Assembly: GCA_008711295.1 (NCBI GenBank)
Contig: VUYV01000156.1
Location: 137,720-201,719, forward strand
Reading direction: 5' to 3'
From: Anarhynchus alexandrinus
Lineage: Eukaryota > Chordata > Aves > Charadriiformes > Charadriidae
Length of the DNA: 64,000 nt
Every line of letters begins with the position of its first letter. Positions within the stretch are counted from its first letter, which is position 1. This document shows positions 1 to 13,600 of this stretch, piece by piece. The notes beneath the pieces were generated by a model, which did not search any database, was not told where the DNA came from, and worked only from the letters and a program-made list of their open reading frames with translations. The position numbers were made by a program, and so were the translations under genes.

Positions 1-959
1 CTTCCTCCTCCCGCCCTCCCTCCCCCGCACGTGGGTGCGGGGTACCCCCGCGGCGCTCATCCCCTTCCCCAAAATCACCCACCCCCCCCTACACACACCC
101 CGACCCCCTGCCCGTGGCCGGGGAGGGCGCCGGCAGCCGCCCGCCTGCAGCAAAAAGCCACCGCTGCGACAAAAAAAAACCAAACCGCCCAAACACCACA
201 ATTTAGTGAAACTCGGGAAGGAAAAAAAAAACAACCAAAAAAACATTTAAAATGAGTAAAAACTCCGTTTCTGCGATGGCACGGGCCCTTTGAAGCGCAG
301 GGTCGGCCCATCCCTGGCGGGAGGTCAAGCCACATGAGAAGTAACTGAGTGACCCCGCGCAGCGCTGGATGCGAGCGGACACGACGCAATTCAGTTATAG
401 GAGGGACATTGGCCTCCCCACGGCTCCGAGATGCAGCCAGGGTGCTTTTATAGCTCAATTTTAAAATCAGACCAAACCCAGGGTTTAAAATTGACCGCTT
501 TGTTTGATTTCCGCCCCCCCTCTCCCCGAATATAACAGAGAGGATCTCAGTGGATACCTCCGGTAACAGACATCAAAACGTTACAGCGCTGAAGGAACCG
601 AAGGGACAATTTCATCAGCCGCGGCTATAAAAATAAACGAGGAACACAGGAACTGGTTAGAGCAACGCCAGCAACATGCTGCATTGCAAAAGAACATGTC
701 AGGCCGAGGGGTTTAGGAACAGAGTTCCTCTGGCTTTGCATGAAACCTTCTCATGTGTGAATATTAAACAGCCATGTGAGACAGGAACATCGCTGAGGGC
801 ACAAAGGTAATGACAAATACAGAGGAGCACAGGAGGAGTAACTGAATAAACATAAAAACACCCCAACCTCAGATGGCACTTAAAAACGCAAAAGGGCAGA
901 TCACTCGGAATTTGCAGCAATTTCTGACTGAGAAATCATTGAGAAGTGAGAAAAAAAAG

Positions 960-1250
960 AGGGGTGTGCGTCCTCCGCCATCGGCGTCCGATGGCGCCGT
1001 GACGCAACGCGAGCGCAACCACGGGCTGTGTTGAGCAAGGAGGTCTAATGGAGGTCTGCGCCGCCGCGCGCGCGCGTGGCTTGGGCAAGAGCGGGACGCG
1101 CGGGCCGAAGAAGAGCGCAAACCGGAATACGTGCAAAGCCGGGCCGTTAGCGAGAGGAGCAAACTGGAGAGCTGTTTCAGGAGGCCGGGGGCTCGGCTCG
1201 CTTCGCTTAGCGCAACTGAGGCATGAGTGAGAACTCGCTGCCACTGTTCC
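960..1250. promoter_or_regulatory. Isolated CpG-dense patch with alternating CG run
   Basis: About 290 bases with abundant CpG sit inside otherwise AT-rich intron, including an uninterrupted alternating CG stretch near 1060-1076. A TATATATAAA element follows at about 1300. CpG retention suggests a germline-unmethylated element such as an alternative promoter, but no exon or splice pair is evident, so function is inferred only from composition. Confidence 0.35.
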
Positions 1251-2030
1251 TCTAACGCACTCGCCACGTGGGATGCTATATTCAATTCTGGTCACTATTT
1301 CTATATATAAACAGGGCAGATCTGCAAATGGAGCTAGAAAAAAAAGGACAGGGCTGATGACAGACTGAGGACATCTTAAGTGTAGAGTTGGGAGAGAAGC
1401 TTGAGGGTCACAGAGAAAATAACGTTACAGAAAAAGACTTTCCATCACCAGAATTTGCTGGTTAAGCATCGGAAAGGGCGACGAGAGCACCGCTCTCCAC
1501 CAAGGGCAGGAGAAAGATGCTCTGCGATTTTTTTCCATGCAGTATCAGGGGGCAAGGGGAATGTGTTTCAGCCGGAGACACTGCTCCTGCTCTTTTGTGG
1601 GCTTTTACACCACGGCGTTGTAAGAGACTGCCAGGACGGCTTCTCTACCCATCTTTTCAGCCTCACTCCAAACCCTTCATGCGGCCGTTCTCATGGCACA
1701 TGGAGAGGAACGTAACTTTGCTGTGTGTCTCACAAAGCGCACCCCTGGGGCTCTACAAATCCATTCAGAGTAGAAGGGAAAGAAGCAGAGTGCATATAGG
1801 GGCTCTCTGAACGATTATTTATTGGAGACTTAGCAGCACGTTGGACAGTGGATAAGGTAAGGGGTGTTTCCCTGCCCAAGATGAGGGGAAGCCCCTCTCC
1901 TCCATACGTCAGGTACTACGGGATAACAAGATCTGGCTGAAGTATAATGAAGCCTAGACGGAACCCGGTGATGTGGGAGAACCGCAGGACAGCTGCGATG
2001 GTACTCAGATGAGCTGTTTTCTTACCGAGA

Positions 2031-2310
2031 TCACAGAATCCCAGACTGGTGAGGGCTGGAAGGGCCCTCTGGAGCTCCCCCAGTGCCACCCCCTGCCAGA
2101 GCAGGGGCACCTCCAGCAGTGGCACAGGACGGCGTCCAGGCGGGTTTGGAATGGCTCCAGAGNCTTCCTATGGTCACGTTTGTGCCCGTTCCCTCTTGTT
2201 CTGTCACTGGGCACCACTGAAAACAGACTGTTCCCATCCCCCTGGCACCCTCCCTTTAGGGATTTATAGGCATTGATAAGATCCCCTCCTCGTTCTTGTC
2301 TTATTCCGTA
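2031..2310 (-). mobile_element. CR1 LINE fragment, 3' part, internally interrupted at an N
   Basis: Read on the minus strand this matches the 3' end of the same CR1 subfamily as the copies at 31.15 kb and 36.58 kb: the end of the reverse-transcriptase ORF, then the short tail ending at an imperfect terminal repeat near 2032. Relative to those copies, about 120 bases are missing exactly at the N at 2163, so the copy is either deleted or, more likely, spans a collapsed assembly gap. Confidence 0.85.
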
Positions 2311-2797
2311 TAGAGAAAGAGTAACTGAAGGGGCTGGCAGCAGCTGAGACCAGCTCAGATGCCGGGGCCAGGCAGCCTGTGGAAATGCCCTTCTTGCAAC
2401 CAGCTCCCTCCCTCACATCCATCCGATACGGGGCTGCAAGGAGCAATTAGGCTCAGGTGCTTTCCTGAATTAAGTGACACCCAAAAAGCTGAACCCCCGA
2501 CAGTGGAAAAACCTGACCGCTGCCATCATAAAGCAAGAGGCTTCATTAGGAGTGTGACTCTATGTAGAAACTTCTGTCATAAGGAATTGGCTCAGATTAG
2601 TGAAGCAAACTGCTTATTTACTGTGTGTAATGTACAGGAAGCATCAGGCTGATTACAGAGACATTAAATGGATTCTTACATGGCACTACTGAGCAGCATT
2701 TGTCACAACACAGCAGAGACTTCGCAGCCTTAATGTTATTCATAAACAAGTGCCGAAATGACAACAAAGCTGAGCGTGTAATAGCGAGAAACTTTCA

Positions 2798-3109
<312 letters not shown>

Positions 3110-6105
3110 TCATCTGCACCATCACCCCACTGCCAGCAACACAGAAATACAGTTTCACTCCCTATTTCCACACCTTGCTTCACACCTTCTAAATTCTCAG
3201 CTACATTTGCCTTTTTCTTTTTTAAAAATAAAGTTTCAGATTGTTTTGTACCAAACACAACGGAACTCCACTTCCAAGGGTGTTTTACAGAAAGAATTTG
3301 CCGGCTAAGCATCAGTTTTCCCATTGTAAATGTATTCTCTTATTGCAGCAAAGGAAGTTCCTAATCCTAAAAGCAGTTTTTAGACAAGTCTCCACATATT
3401 TTCAGGGGATAAATCTGGTCTCAGATTGAACTTGTTTACTTTCAAGTCAGACAGGGTCCAGAAGATGTAAATAAAAATGCAAGCTCTCAAAATCCGGTGT
3501 TCCTGTGAAGTGGTTCCACATGTTCGCGAGCTTCCATTGCTTTCTTCTAACTCCAAAATCTCACTAAAAAATAATAAAATTAGTTTCCTAGGCAGAAAGG
3601 AGTAATGGAAACAAGCTAATTAACTTAGTGTGTCCGTAGCACTTCTTTTGAGAAGAATAATTTTCAAGAAGGCTTGAGTTAGAATAGAGGGAAAAGGACT
3701 GGTGTGGAAAATTCCAGCACCCAAGCCCTAGAAGAAGACACACGGTCACAACACCGCATGCAAACACCAACCCTGGAAGCGAGCGACTGTCCTGCCCTCT
3801 GCATATGCAACCTTACAGAGCCCTCACATCTGGGAAGGACTTTTCCCATCATACAAGATTCCTCTCCCTCGATCAGGGCTTGCAGGAGAACGAGGAGCCT
3901 CCATAGAGCATCTCGCTTTTACATATGAGAAAAATATTTCTGCCCCAGTCTCTAGGGAAAGCAAAAAAAAAAAAATTAAAAAAAAATAAAAATAAGCAGA
4001 GTCCTCCTATCTTGCCTCCCAGTCGGTCCCCGAGCACATGCAGAGGATGGGAAAAACTGCTCAGCTTGACAGAGCTTCTTGCTCCAGACCCACCAGCCTG
4101 ACGCTCTCAAGTGAGAGACTCTGAGCGCGGCTCCAGCACGACTCCCGCGGCACAGCCTGTCTGCAGCAAAAGTGATAAAAGGTTGTACGGCTGTCGCTAA
4201 CTGCAAAGGCTTCGCATGAAAGCAGAGCGAAAAAGACTTCAGAATGATCGCTGTTTTGTAGACTCTGAGGTTAAAAAAAAATAAATTAACAGCAGCAAAA
4301 AGCTGAATAACTAAAGGAAAGCACTCATCAGAGCTGGGAAATAGGCAGTCATGTAATATGTTTGAAGCGGAGAAAAATGTTACAATTAACATAACAGACA
4401 GCTATCAAGTGAAATACTCCATTTTCCGCATAGGTAAGAAAAAAGAATCAGAGTATTTGTTTTCCACCAGCTCCCCCCCGACCACCAGGTCCAGCTGAAG
4501 CATCTGGGAATTGGCACTGACCATCTCCACGGTGGCTCCATCCCCAGTCTGGGCAGCTGCTGCCCACATGGACCCGCTGCCGAGGTGCAAGTGCCATCGG
4601 TGTCACCAGTGTGACGGTAAGAGCAAAGCCCACACCGAGAGTTGCAGCCCAGGCAGCGAGTTACCCATCTGGGGAAAAGCCAGCTTCTCTGCGACACGCA
4701 TAGTAAATGCCCCGATTATGGGGTCCTTTCTGTGATGGGGACATCTGTCCCCAGGTGTGGGGTGGAGGCCGTGGACCGCCTTCACACCAGCCATGCAGTT
4801 GGCAATGGCTTTCAGCCACCGATGACCTGACCTCTACGAGCTGGTGACACAGACATGAAGGGTTCTGCATTTATTTCCAGCCATTGCGAGTAGGTGGGTT
4901 TTCCCCGCAGCATTTCTCACGGTAGCATTTCTATAGTGATGCCCTGTTAAGTCTCCCCAATTAACTCAGTCATTTCAGAGCTACAGAAACACCACAAACA
5001 CCATTTTGTTATGAACTCATGCAGTTTAAGAAAAAACAGGTGTAGTTTTTAAACGCAAAATTTTGTGAATGATTGGGGTGTTTAAGATGATCATGTAAAA
5101 AAAAGCTATATATAAATTATTAATGATTACTATCGTATTATAAATGAACTTAGGCTTCCTCCGTACTTAACATCAGTTAATAGAATTGCATAATACAATT
5201 TCTGCCAACTATTTCACATACAGCACAAATAAAAAGCCTGTTCCATGCTGGGCACACCCAGTGACACCCAAGTGCGATGGGAAGCCATAAACCAGGAGCT
5301 GCTCTCCAGCTCCAGGCAGCAGGTAAGGGGTGCAAAACCCAGGCACCCGTTTCTTTTCACACTCATAACGAGAGATGCTCAACTCTACAGCTGGATGGAG
5401 CAGCTGAAGCTGTAGAGCAGACAGCACCTTTCATGCAATGGCACTATGAAATATCAGGAGCAAACCATTATGCACACAGGACAGATAATTAGTCACCTGG
5501 CAGTGAAGCGCACCCATTTTTTTTGGGGGGGGAGAAATACAACTGCTCCACTCAGAGTGCCATGCAGGTTTTTGTTTTGTTTTCAGGCAAAGGAAGAGGT
5601 TAAGTTATCCAAAATGGATGGGAGAAACTCTGCCGAAGCAGATGGTACGTCGTGCCTCGAGGTGGAGCGGTGCCAGCGCAGGCGGGCGGGCAGGCTCCCC
5701 GGGGATGCGTGGCCCCAGCGGGGAGGGCGGGTGGGTGGATAAGGCAGGGCACGGCCCCGTCCACGGGCACCAGCCCCGTTCCCTGGGTGGATTCAGAGCA
5801 TGATCCCAGCCGAGCCCCAGCCCCGCTGAATCACGCACAAAGAAAAGGTGAATTTCAACTCAAAGATCCCCGAAAGACAAGAAACGCGCTTGTACTATCA
5901 ACCTGCCCCAGGCCCAATTAAGATACATCATAAAAAAATGCAGTTCCACACCCAGTTACTAATTTATTGTGTAGACTCATTCAGAGACCTGCCAGACATT
6001 TTCATCCCAAGAGGGCTCCTCCCAGCAGTAAGCTGTTCGGGCGCTCCACGGCGGGCAGGGCTCTGCTGCCCGGACTTTGGCATCCACGGCTTCGATTCCG
6101 CCAAG

Positions 6106-6612
6106 TCATAGAATCATAGAATGGTTTAGGTTGGAAGGAACCTTGAAGATCATCGAGTTCCACCCCTCCTGCCCTGGGCAGGGACACCTCCCACCAGCCC
6201 AGGTTGCTCCAAGCCCTGTCCAACCTGGCCTTGAACACCTCCAGGGATGGGGCAGCCACAGCTTCTCGGGGCAACCTGCGCCAGGGGCTCACCACCCGCA
6301 CAGCCAAGAATTTCTTCCTCATATCTCATCTAAATCTCCCCTCTTCCAGTTTGAAGCCATTCCCCCTCGTCCTATCACTCCATGCCCCAGTAAAAAGTCC
6401 CTCCCCAGCTCTCCTGGAGCCCCTTTAGGCACTGGAAGGGGCTCTAAGGTCTCCCCGGAGCCTTCTCTTCTCCAGGCTGAACAGCCCCAACTCTCCCAGC
6501 CTGTCCTCCCAGCAGAGGGGCTCCAGCCCTCGCAGCATCTCCGGGGCCTCCTCTGGACCCCAACAGGTCCATGTCTTTCCTGTGTTGGGGGCTCCAGAGC
6601 TGGACGCAAAGT
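6106..6612 (-). mobile_element. CR1 LINE, 5'-truncated
   Basis: The plus strand begins with the reverse complement of the canonical CR1 terminus (TCATAGAATCATAGAATGG) and runs through the conserved 3' region to a break around 6612 in the RT-encoding segment. About 500 bp, degenerate, with no intact reading frame; typical of dead avian CR1 copies. Confidence 0.93.
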
Positions 6613-7574
6613 CCTGCTGCTGCAAGCACCATGCAAGAGCAGCATCACCCCTTTCCTCCCTCCATCCCTCCCTCCCAGCCATCGCACGCGAGGTGACACC
6701 AGGCCATCCTGAAGAAGCAGGGATCGTTCTTGCAAAGCCCAACGGTGCTGCAGCACCGCAGGAAGCTTGCGAACAGCTCGGCCCCTTTCCCTTCTGAAAA
6801 CACACCTTGCAGGTCTTTTTGCAGCAAAACCCTACTCGCTCATCTGCCTGGGGCGTGTAACTCGTCTAGGAGAAGGGAAAAGTCCCCAGCTTTGTGCACA
6901 GTCAGTTTTCGTGACTGTTCACCCACTGGCAACGTTCCCATCCCACTGTGCATCAAGATTAAAATCTGATGGTTTAGAAGAAGGTAAAGCGAGGGCTTAA
7001 ACCTGCCTTGCTGAGTTAACGCGCAGCAAATTGCCCTGTGTCAACGTCTCATATACACAGGGGTTTTGCAATTTGTCCGCTTTAATGCTGGGAATGTGGA
7101 TATGATAGCTAAGAAGAAGGATTATTCTTATAGCTTGGTTAATTATATCTTTCTTTCGCTTGATCAATGCCAGAACACCACAAAAAAAAAATATATATAT
7201 GCTTATCTCAAACATCAGATACTCAAAGGTCTTCCACCCTACTGGAAGAGGAACACCCTTTATCCTATGGTGAAATGCTACTACTTTATTTCCCTCATCT
7301 TTACCACTTGATGGAAAGGGTAATTTTTCGGTTTTCTATATATGCCTTTTAAAAAATGCAAAGAGTCAGATGTATCCCCAAAATATCCTTATTTGTTCCA
7401 AGCGGATTTGTTCCAGCACACCTTCGCTGCCCTCTTCCCCACCTACAGCTCATCATCCTTAGCAGGAACTCTGCGATGAACACATGGCGAGCAGCCTCCA
7501 AGTCCTCATTTCCATAGCAAAGGGAGTGATTCTTGGCTTTGGATCACAGCCATTTTGATCTGGCTGCTCTCCAA

Positions 7575-7604
7575 AGAGAAAGGGGAGGGGGGGGGGGGGG
7601 AAAN
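7575..7604. repeat. Poly-G tract adjacent to an N
   Basis: A GGGGAGGG-type start leads into an uninterrupted run of about 14 G, then AAAN. Such tracts can form G-quadruplexes and commonly stop sequencing, so the N probably marks lost sequence. Confidence 0.8.
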
Positions 7605-10454
7605 GTGCAGGCTGTAGTTATAAAGAGCGGCAAGCGTGGATCTTTCAGCACACCGCAGAAAGCCAGCAGGTGAAAAACAAAACAGGGTTAGCTTGGTCCT
7701 GAGCACCAAAAAAAACCACCCCAAAAACCTCATCTTCTCCCTATCCCAGCCTCTAGTTAAAACGTGAAGAGAATTCAGCATCCTCATTTGTTTTGCAATA
7801 CTGCAGTGCCAAAGGATCCCCTCCTCCACCATCTGCAAGAAAACCACAGCTGAATTTGGTTGCCACAGGTTCTTTCGGCAGGGCCATGCGCAGCCGTGGG
7901 TGCGGGCCGGAGCTCCCAGGTTGGCCACTTGTAGGATTATCAGGTGAGACTCCGATATCTGAGATGATTCACTGTAAGGAAAGACTGATTCAGCCTCTGT
8001 CACGCACGCAAAACTGTGACCTGGGACCCTTGGGAAGTGGCTTTGGAAATACCCGAGCGGGCAAGAAAGCGCATCCACGGTGGACAGGGCTGTGCAAGGG
8101 CTTTACTCTTAGGAAGTGGACTTGGAGCAAGAGTTTTTAAAAAGGAAGTCTAATTAGATCATTGTCTCTGCTGTTAAAGCTTAGCTAAGGAGCTGGAACA
8201 ATCTCCATACACTTGCTAGACAGGAAATATTTTCTTTTTTTTTTTTTTCTCTGGTAAAGTACAAATTTGGAGGATTTAAAACCTCACGACTAGGAGTTGA
8301 AAGGAGTTTAAATTTTGCCAGAGTTACAGCCCTCAGCAAAATTAAAACAGAAGCGTTAGACACCCTGCAAAGACCACTACAATAGAAGTGCTGACAGATC
8401 TACGACTGCGCTGATCTCCTGGATCCCGCTCTGCGACACACGGCATCTTACACGTCCTGGTGGGGACATAGGAAAGAGCCTTCAAAACTCTTCTGGTTTC
8501 CCCCCAAATGTCAAGTGACTTCCAGCTGAATTTTACCAAACATTTAACTTTGTGTCCCACCGCCTGTGCCCGCCGTACGGCTCAGCCGCTGGCCTTTGTG
8601 TCAGCATTTAAAAGGACCTTAGAAATGCAGGATGCCGTCAGCCGTGCTTGCACAGTGATACTTTTCATTCCATTTCTTTCTGATCTCCCATCATGATGTG
8701 TCACAAGAGTTACCATGAGTTTGCCCATTTTCCTGTTTATAAAGGATTTATCTGTCTCAAGAATCCAACAGATGTATTTCTGTGGCTTCGGAGGGTTTTC
8801 AGCCTGCTTATGCAAGAGGAAACGCATCCTGCTAGGGAACACTTACAGGAAAACCCCCCACTAATGGCAAAATCCTGCTCAGCCCATGTGATTGTGATCC
8901 CTTCTGGAAAGGGAGACATTTGAAATAAAAGGCCAGTTTAAGTCACAGGCAGCCGTAGGCTACTGTTAAAGGGGGGCGAGGAGATACAAATGCACTGGGT
9001 AGGGAGAACGGCACTTAGAAAAGGTCGGTACTTGGGACTGGAAAGGCTCTTCCTCAAGTGGAAAACGTCAAGGTAAGTTGCAACTGTTGATGGTGAGCCC
9101 CAAACTCAGAATTGGAGCCTTATTGAAGAGGTTGCATACAGTTCAATGGCAGCTTTGGAATAAATGGACAGTCTCAGATAACAACAACAACAAATGAGAA
9201 GCAGATAAGGAGGAAAAAAAAAATGAAGATGCAGTGTAGGCAATGCCACCAGCACCAGTTGTGAATGATGATTAATACTGGGGGCACCTGCCGCATTTGT
9301 TATGGGTTGGACAGGGTGCTGGGGCCAGCGGGGAGAGGGGACAGTCACTCCCTTGGAACAGCCCACAGCTTCCCTGCAAGATGATGGGACAGCCCACACC
9401 ACGGGTCCCTGACGCGGGGAAGCCCAGAGGTTTCTCAAGTACCAACACATTGACCATGCAGCCCAAGGTGTTTCTGAACACCTGGGCTGAGATGCTTGGG
9501 TCTCATCTGCAAAAGCCATGAGTGCTCAGAGCTGAAACTTTTTTTTTTTTTAAAAAAAAGAAAGTGTGTTATAATCTTAAGCCAATAATGAGGCCATGGA
9601 TGTTTCAACCTGAGGCCTAAGTGCCCCCAGCAGGGAGAAAACACCCTCCCTCATAGCAGGGCTGAGCCACATCTGTGGAGCAGTTGGCCATCATGGAGAT
9701 AAGCACCAGAGAAAAGCCCACAAGGAATCTAGTAATTCACTCTTCAGAGCACTTTGAACATCATATGGTAGATAAGGTACAGAGCTGCATATGGAACAGA
9801 AGATATAAACATTCAGAGGTTTTAAGGCCATGAAGAGACCACCATCCATCCCCCTGCTCCACACAGGCAAGGAGGACTCCGTCCCACCACCATGGCCATC
9901 ACTGCATGGCCAACAGAGCAAGGGGCCAGTGGAGCGGGGACCGAGCTAACAGCCGTACCCCACTGCGTGTGAAAAAGGGAACAAATATTACCCAGGTTAT
10001 TTCCTAATCGCTCACTTCTGACATTTCTTAACTTCAGAGCGCTTGGTTGTGCAACCTCCGGGGATTCTGTGTAACCCGTTCGCATGCACGGCACATCGTA
10101 CATAAGCACCAACACACATATGGGTGCCTGTGGGCATATGTTGCCTTGTGCTTAGTCTAGTTGCACACATATTCCACACAAATGCTTTACAGCCTTACCG
10201 TACTGCACACGACAGTGTCTTACAAATGCCTCAGAAGACTCACTTATCTAGAAAAGTCTGTCAGATCATTTGAAGGATAGCATTTTTGAGCACACCTTTG
10301 GCAGAGGAAGGAAAGTGAGACACATCCGTGGGGGAAGCAAGCGGGCAAGCGGTTGCTGCTGGCTCCACCACATGAGCCATGCACATAGCAAGGACAGTGA
10401 AGGCCATCCATTCTTTGAAACCAAATGAGCCCAGACTGACAAGCCCCAAAGGAG

Positions 10455-10680
10455 CAAGCTAACCACCATGGGAGACCAAGGCGAGCACATGTCCTACAGC
10501 GAGTTCAGCACCATGGCTGGCATCAGACCACAAGAGCAGTAAATTCTCACCATTGGCACGGTGGAGAACCAGTATGCCAACAGCAAGGCTGAAGGAGGAC
10601 TTCATCTCCCTCTCCAAGTATCAAGGGAATCCATCAACTCAGTCTCATGATATTAAGTCTTGCAATACTTGGGCAAGGGA
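10455..10680 (+). pseudogene. Possible decayed coding fragment, unrecognised
   Basis: On the plus strand an ATG in good context (CCACCATGG) opens about 24 codons reading MGDQGEHMSYSEFSTMAG and on to a TAA. The same frame then continues with coding-looking codons (ILTIGTVENQYANSKAE) before an apparent frame change. The look is that of a processed pseudogene with one stop and one or two indels. I do not recognise the parent, and a chance pattern is possible. Confidence 0.2.
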
Positions 10681-13600
10681 GGAAGTGAAGAAAAAAAAAG
10701 TCACAAGGCCACAAAAATTTCAGCTCACCCTACGACTTCACATGAAACCTCTGGCAGAAAAAAGAGGAACAGCCACGAATACCTTGATGCAGTCCCCTAC
10801 TTTTAAACATAATGCTGTTCCCTCTATGGTATACCATTTCAAATCAATTCATATTAAGTCCATTGCTGACAGAACTTTTGTTTTCAGATGTTCAGAGTTA
10901 TTTAAACCAAGGGTGAACACTACTACAGATGGTCACAATTCCAAAATACATCATATTTGTGCACAGATTATTTTCAGTCTTTGGTTACTTTAGTCTAGGT
11001 TGAGCAAGACTCTACCATCTGATTTCACTTCATTTTAAAGACAAAAAGCTGGAATATGAACTTAATACTGAAATTTCCAGCTGTTATACCACTGGCGAGA
11101 TTCTATTTTGGGATGGGAACCTAAACCACAAACTACCAGGGAATTCGATTATATCTCAACTGGGGAGCCCAGCACATTCAAAAATGTAACACAACCCAAA
11201 CTTAAAATAAGCTGAAATTGCTGTTCTGGACAAAGTGCAAGGTGTTGGTTCTAACCTGTGAAATACTTGATACGATTCTGGTTTTCAGAACAGTACCCTG
11301 AAACAATCATACTAAGACCATTAGAATATGAAGGACTCTTAAGTCAGAAGTGCCTATAACGCATAAATCTTCTAGGCATCATCAGGAAGCACATATAGTT
11401 TCCTAAGAGTTTACCCTGTACGTGCTCACCTCAAGCGCACATATCCCACGCTGTGGCTGACACTCCTTCACATGCACATAGGGATGCAATGGATATTTTT
11501 CACTTAAAGACTTCAAGGTGTGCAATTCACCTTCTTGGGGGAACTTACTACTCATACGATTTTGTAGCTTGGATCTTTACGGTCTAATATTACATCATTT
11601 ACCATAATTTACACTGACAAAAGGACACCGCAGTTGAAAGTCATTACCCCAAAGAGAGAGCTCTGTCTGTCTTCATTTAATCTGTGTCATCTACCATAAA
11701 GCTAGAGCAATGAATGCCCACAAAAATCATTACACAAAATAATTTATCAGGAGGCCATAATGAGATGGGTAACCAGCAAAGAAAGGCACAGCAGCAGTTA
11801 CACAAACCCTGGACCTGAAACGGCGAGGCAGCTGAGGAGCAGGAACGGGTGCCAGAGCAACAACCTCCACACCAACCTCCTCTTTGGGGTTTCCATCTTC
11901 TATAGTATCTTCTGTCAGCTAGCACTAAAGCTGCCAACCTCATAGGCAGCCATGTGTGAGGTACTGGGGGATAGCTGGATGATAGAAATTTAGCACACGC
12001 TGGGCAAAAAAGGTTAGTAAAAATGAAAACAGAAGACAGAGGAGAGCAAAGTAGAGAGGGAAAAAAAAAAGCATTGAAACCCTGGACAAAATCTCATAAA
12101 GGCAAGTACCGTACAGAATACATGGGGAAAAGAGGACTAGGGTACGATGCCTCAGTGCATCTCCGCATTTCAGTTTCCACTTTTGCTGCCACCAGAGACA
12201 GTTACACAGTTGGTGGGCACCAAACAAGCTTTACTGGGTAAGGGAAGGGAACCTTTGCACTGGAGTAGACAGACTCCCACCATAAGACACCACTGCTCCA
12301 GCAACTGACCACAGAAGGCCATAGCCTTTCATATCCTCCCTTCCAAGAGCCTTCGTTCTCCTCCACTTTCTCCACTGAAATAAACACCAGAGATGCTTCT
12401 TCGCACGCTGTATCCTCATCCGCTGCCAAAAGACAGAGCAATATACTTCCAGAGCTGAACAACAGCCCTATGAACTTCAGCCAGAGACATTACACCAGCA
12501 TAATGGAAGATGCTACTTACACCCCTGGGGACTGGCTGCATCACCCCCCCAGTAAAAGCAGCACATGCCACAGAGAGGAAGGCAATGGGGCTTCAGACCA
12601 CACTTTGACCCCGAGGAAAACACGAGACGGAGAGCACAACCCCCTGTGCAGAGCTGCAAGTCAGCACGCCTGTTACAACAGCCAAGCGCCAGGATTCCAG
12701 TTAAGAGAAGTATGCAGATAAAATGCTTTCTCCATAGAGCTGACCTAGTTCTCTTATCAGTGCAACAGAGCTAAGAAGGAGGTACCAATCTGTTCAGAGC
12801 TGCTACCCCAATTTGCTGAATTCTTCTGCTCTCTTGAAGGTTACATGCAAGCGTCTTCCAGACCATATTCACGAGACACATCGCAAGCTTTTTTTTTTAT
12901 TTTTTAACCTGGTTTTGGGCTAAAGCTTAGTACCAGCAAAGGATGGTGGTTACGAATGGAGAAAGAGCTCTTCCCCACCACAGCTTCATTAATTTCTCAC
13001 CAAATCACCACCAGCTCTTACCCTTGCCAACTAGCCAGCTAAGGCACAAGCAATTTTTTCTAACGTGACAGAGTGCTAACAGCAGAAAACAACCATATTT
13101 TCTCCTACAACTTGAGGCAATCAAACATGCCCAAATGAAATAAACGGCAAACATAAGGTCTTTCTATGTGTGCGACAGAGGAGCTCACTGGTAGCCACTA
13201 GACCTGAAACTCAAGTCCTGGATACAGGACGTAGTCTGTCCTCTTCAGTGATGGACTTAAGCTAGAAGCCAAGCAGACAGCAGTACCCAGGTGCTGGGAG
13301 CACAAAGCACAGAAAAAAAATAACACGTGCAGGATTTCCCATTCTGCAAAAGTCAAGAAGAGGTGCAGACATGAAGGTAATTTGATTAACACAGTATTTT
13401 CTAAGGTAAGCACTTTTACTGTTAAACTGCAGCGGCTTTAAGACATTATTGGAAACATTACCCTGCTTCTCCTTGCTTACAGTTAATTGGATCATTCCTT
13501 AAAAAAAATGACAAAAAGATTTATCAAAACGAGAAATCTCCAAAGGACGTGATAAACTGTTTTCTATTCATCCTCAATTACAATGTGCCATGGTATATCA

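Noticed and set aside
9240..9660. Possible LTR-like or retrocopy block near 9.25-9.65 kb
   Set aside because: No terminal repeats, primer-binding site, target duplication or recognisable peptide could be seen.
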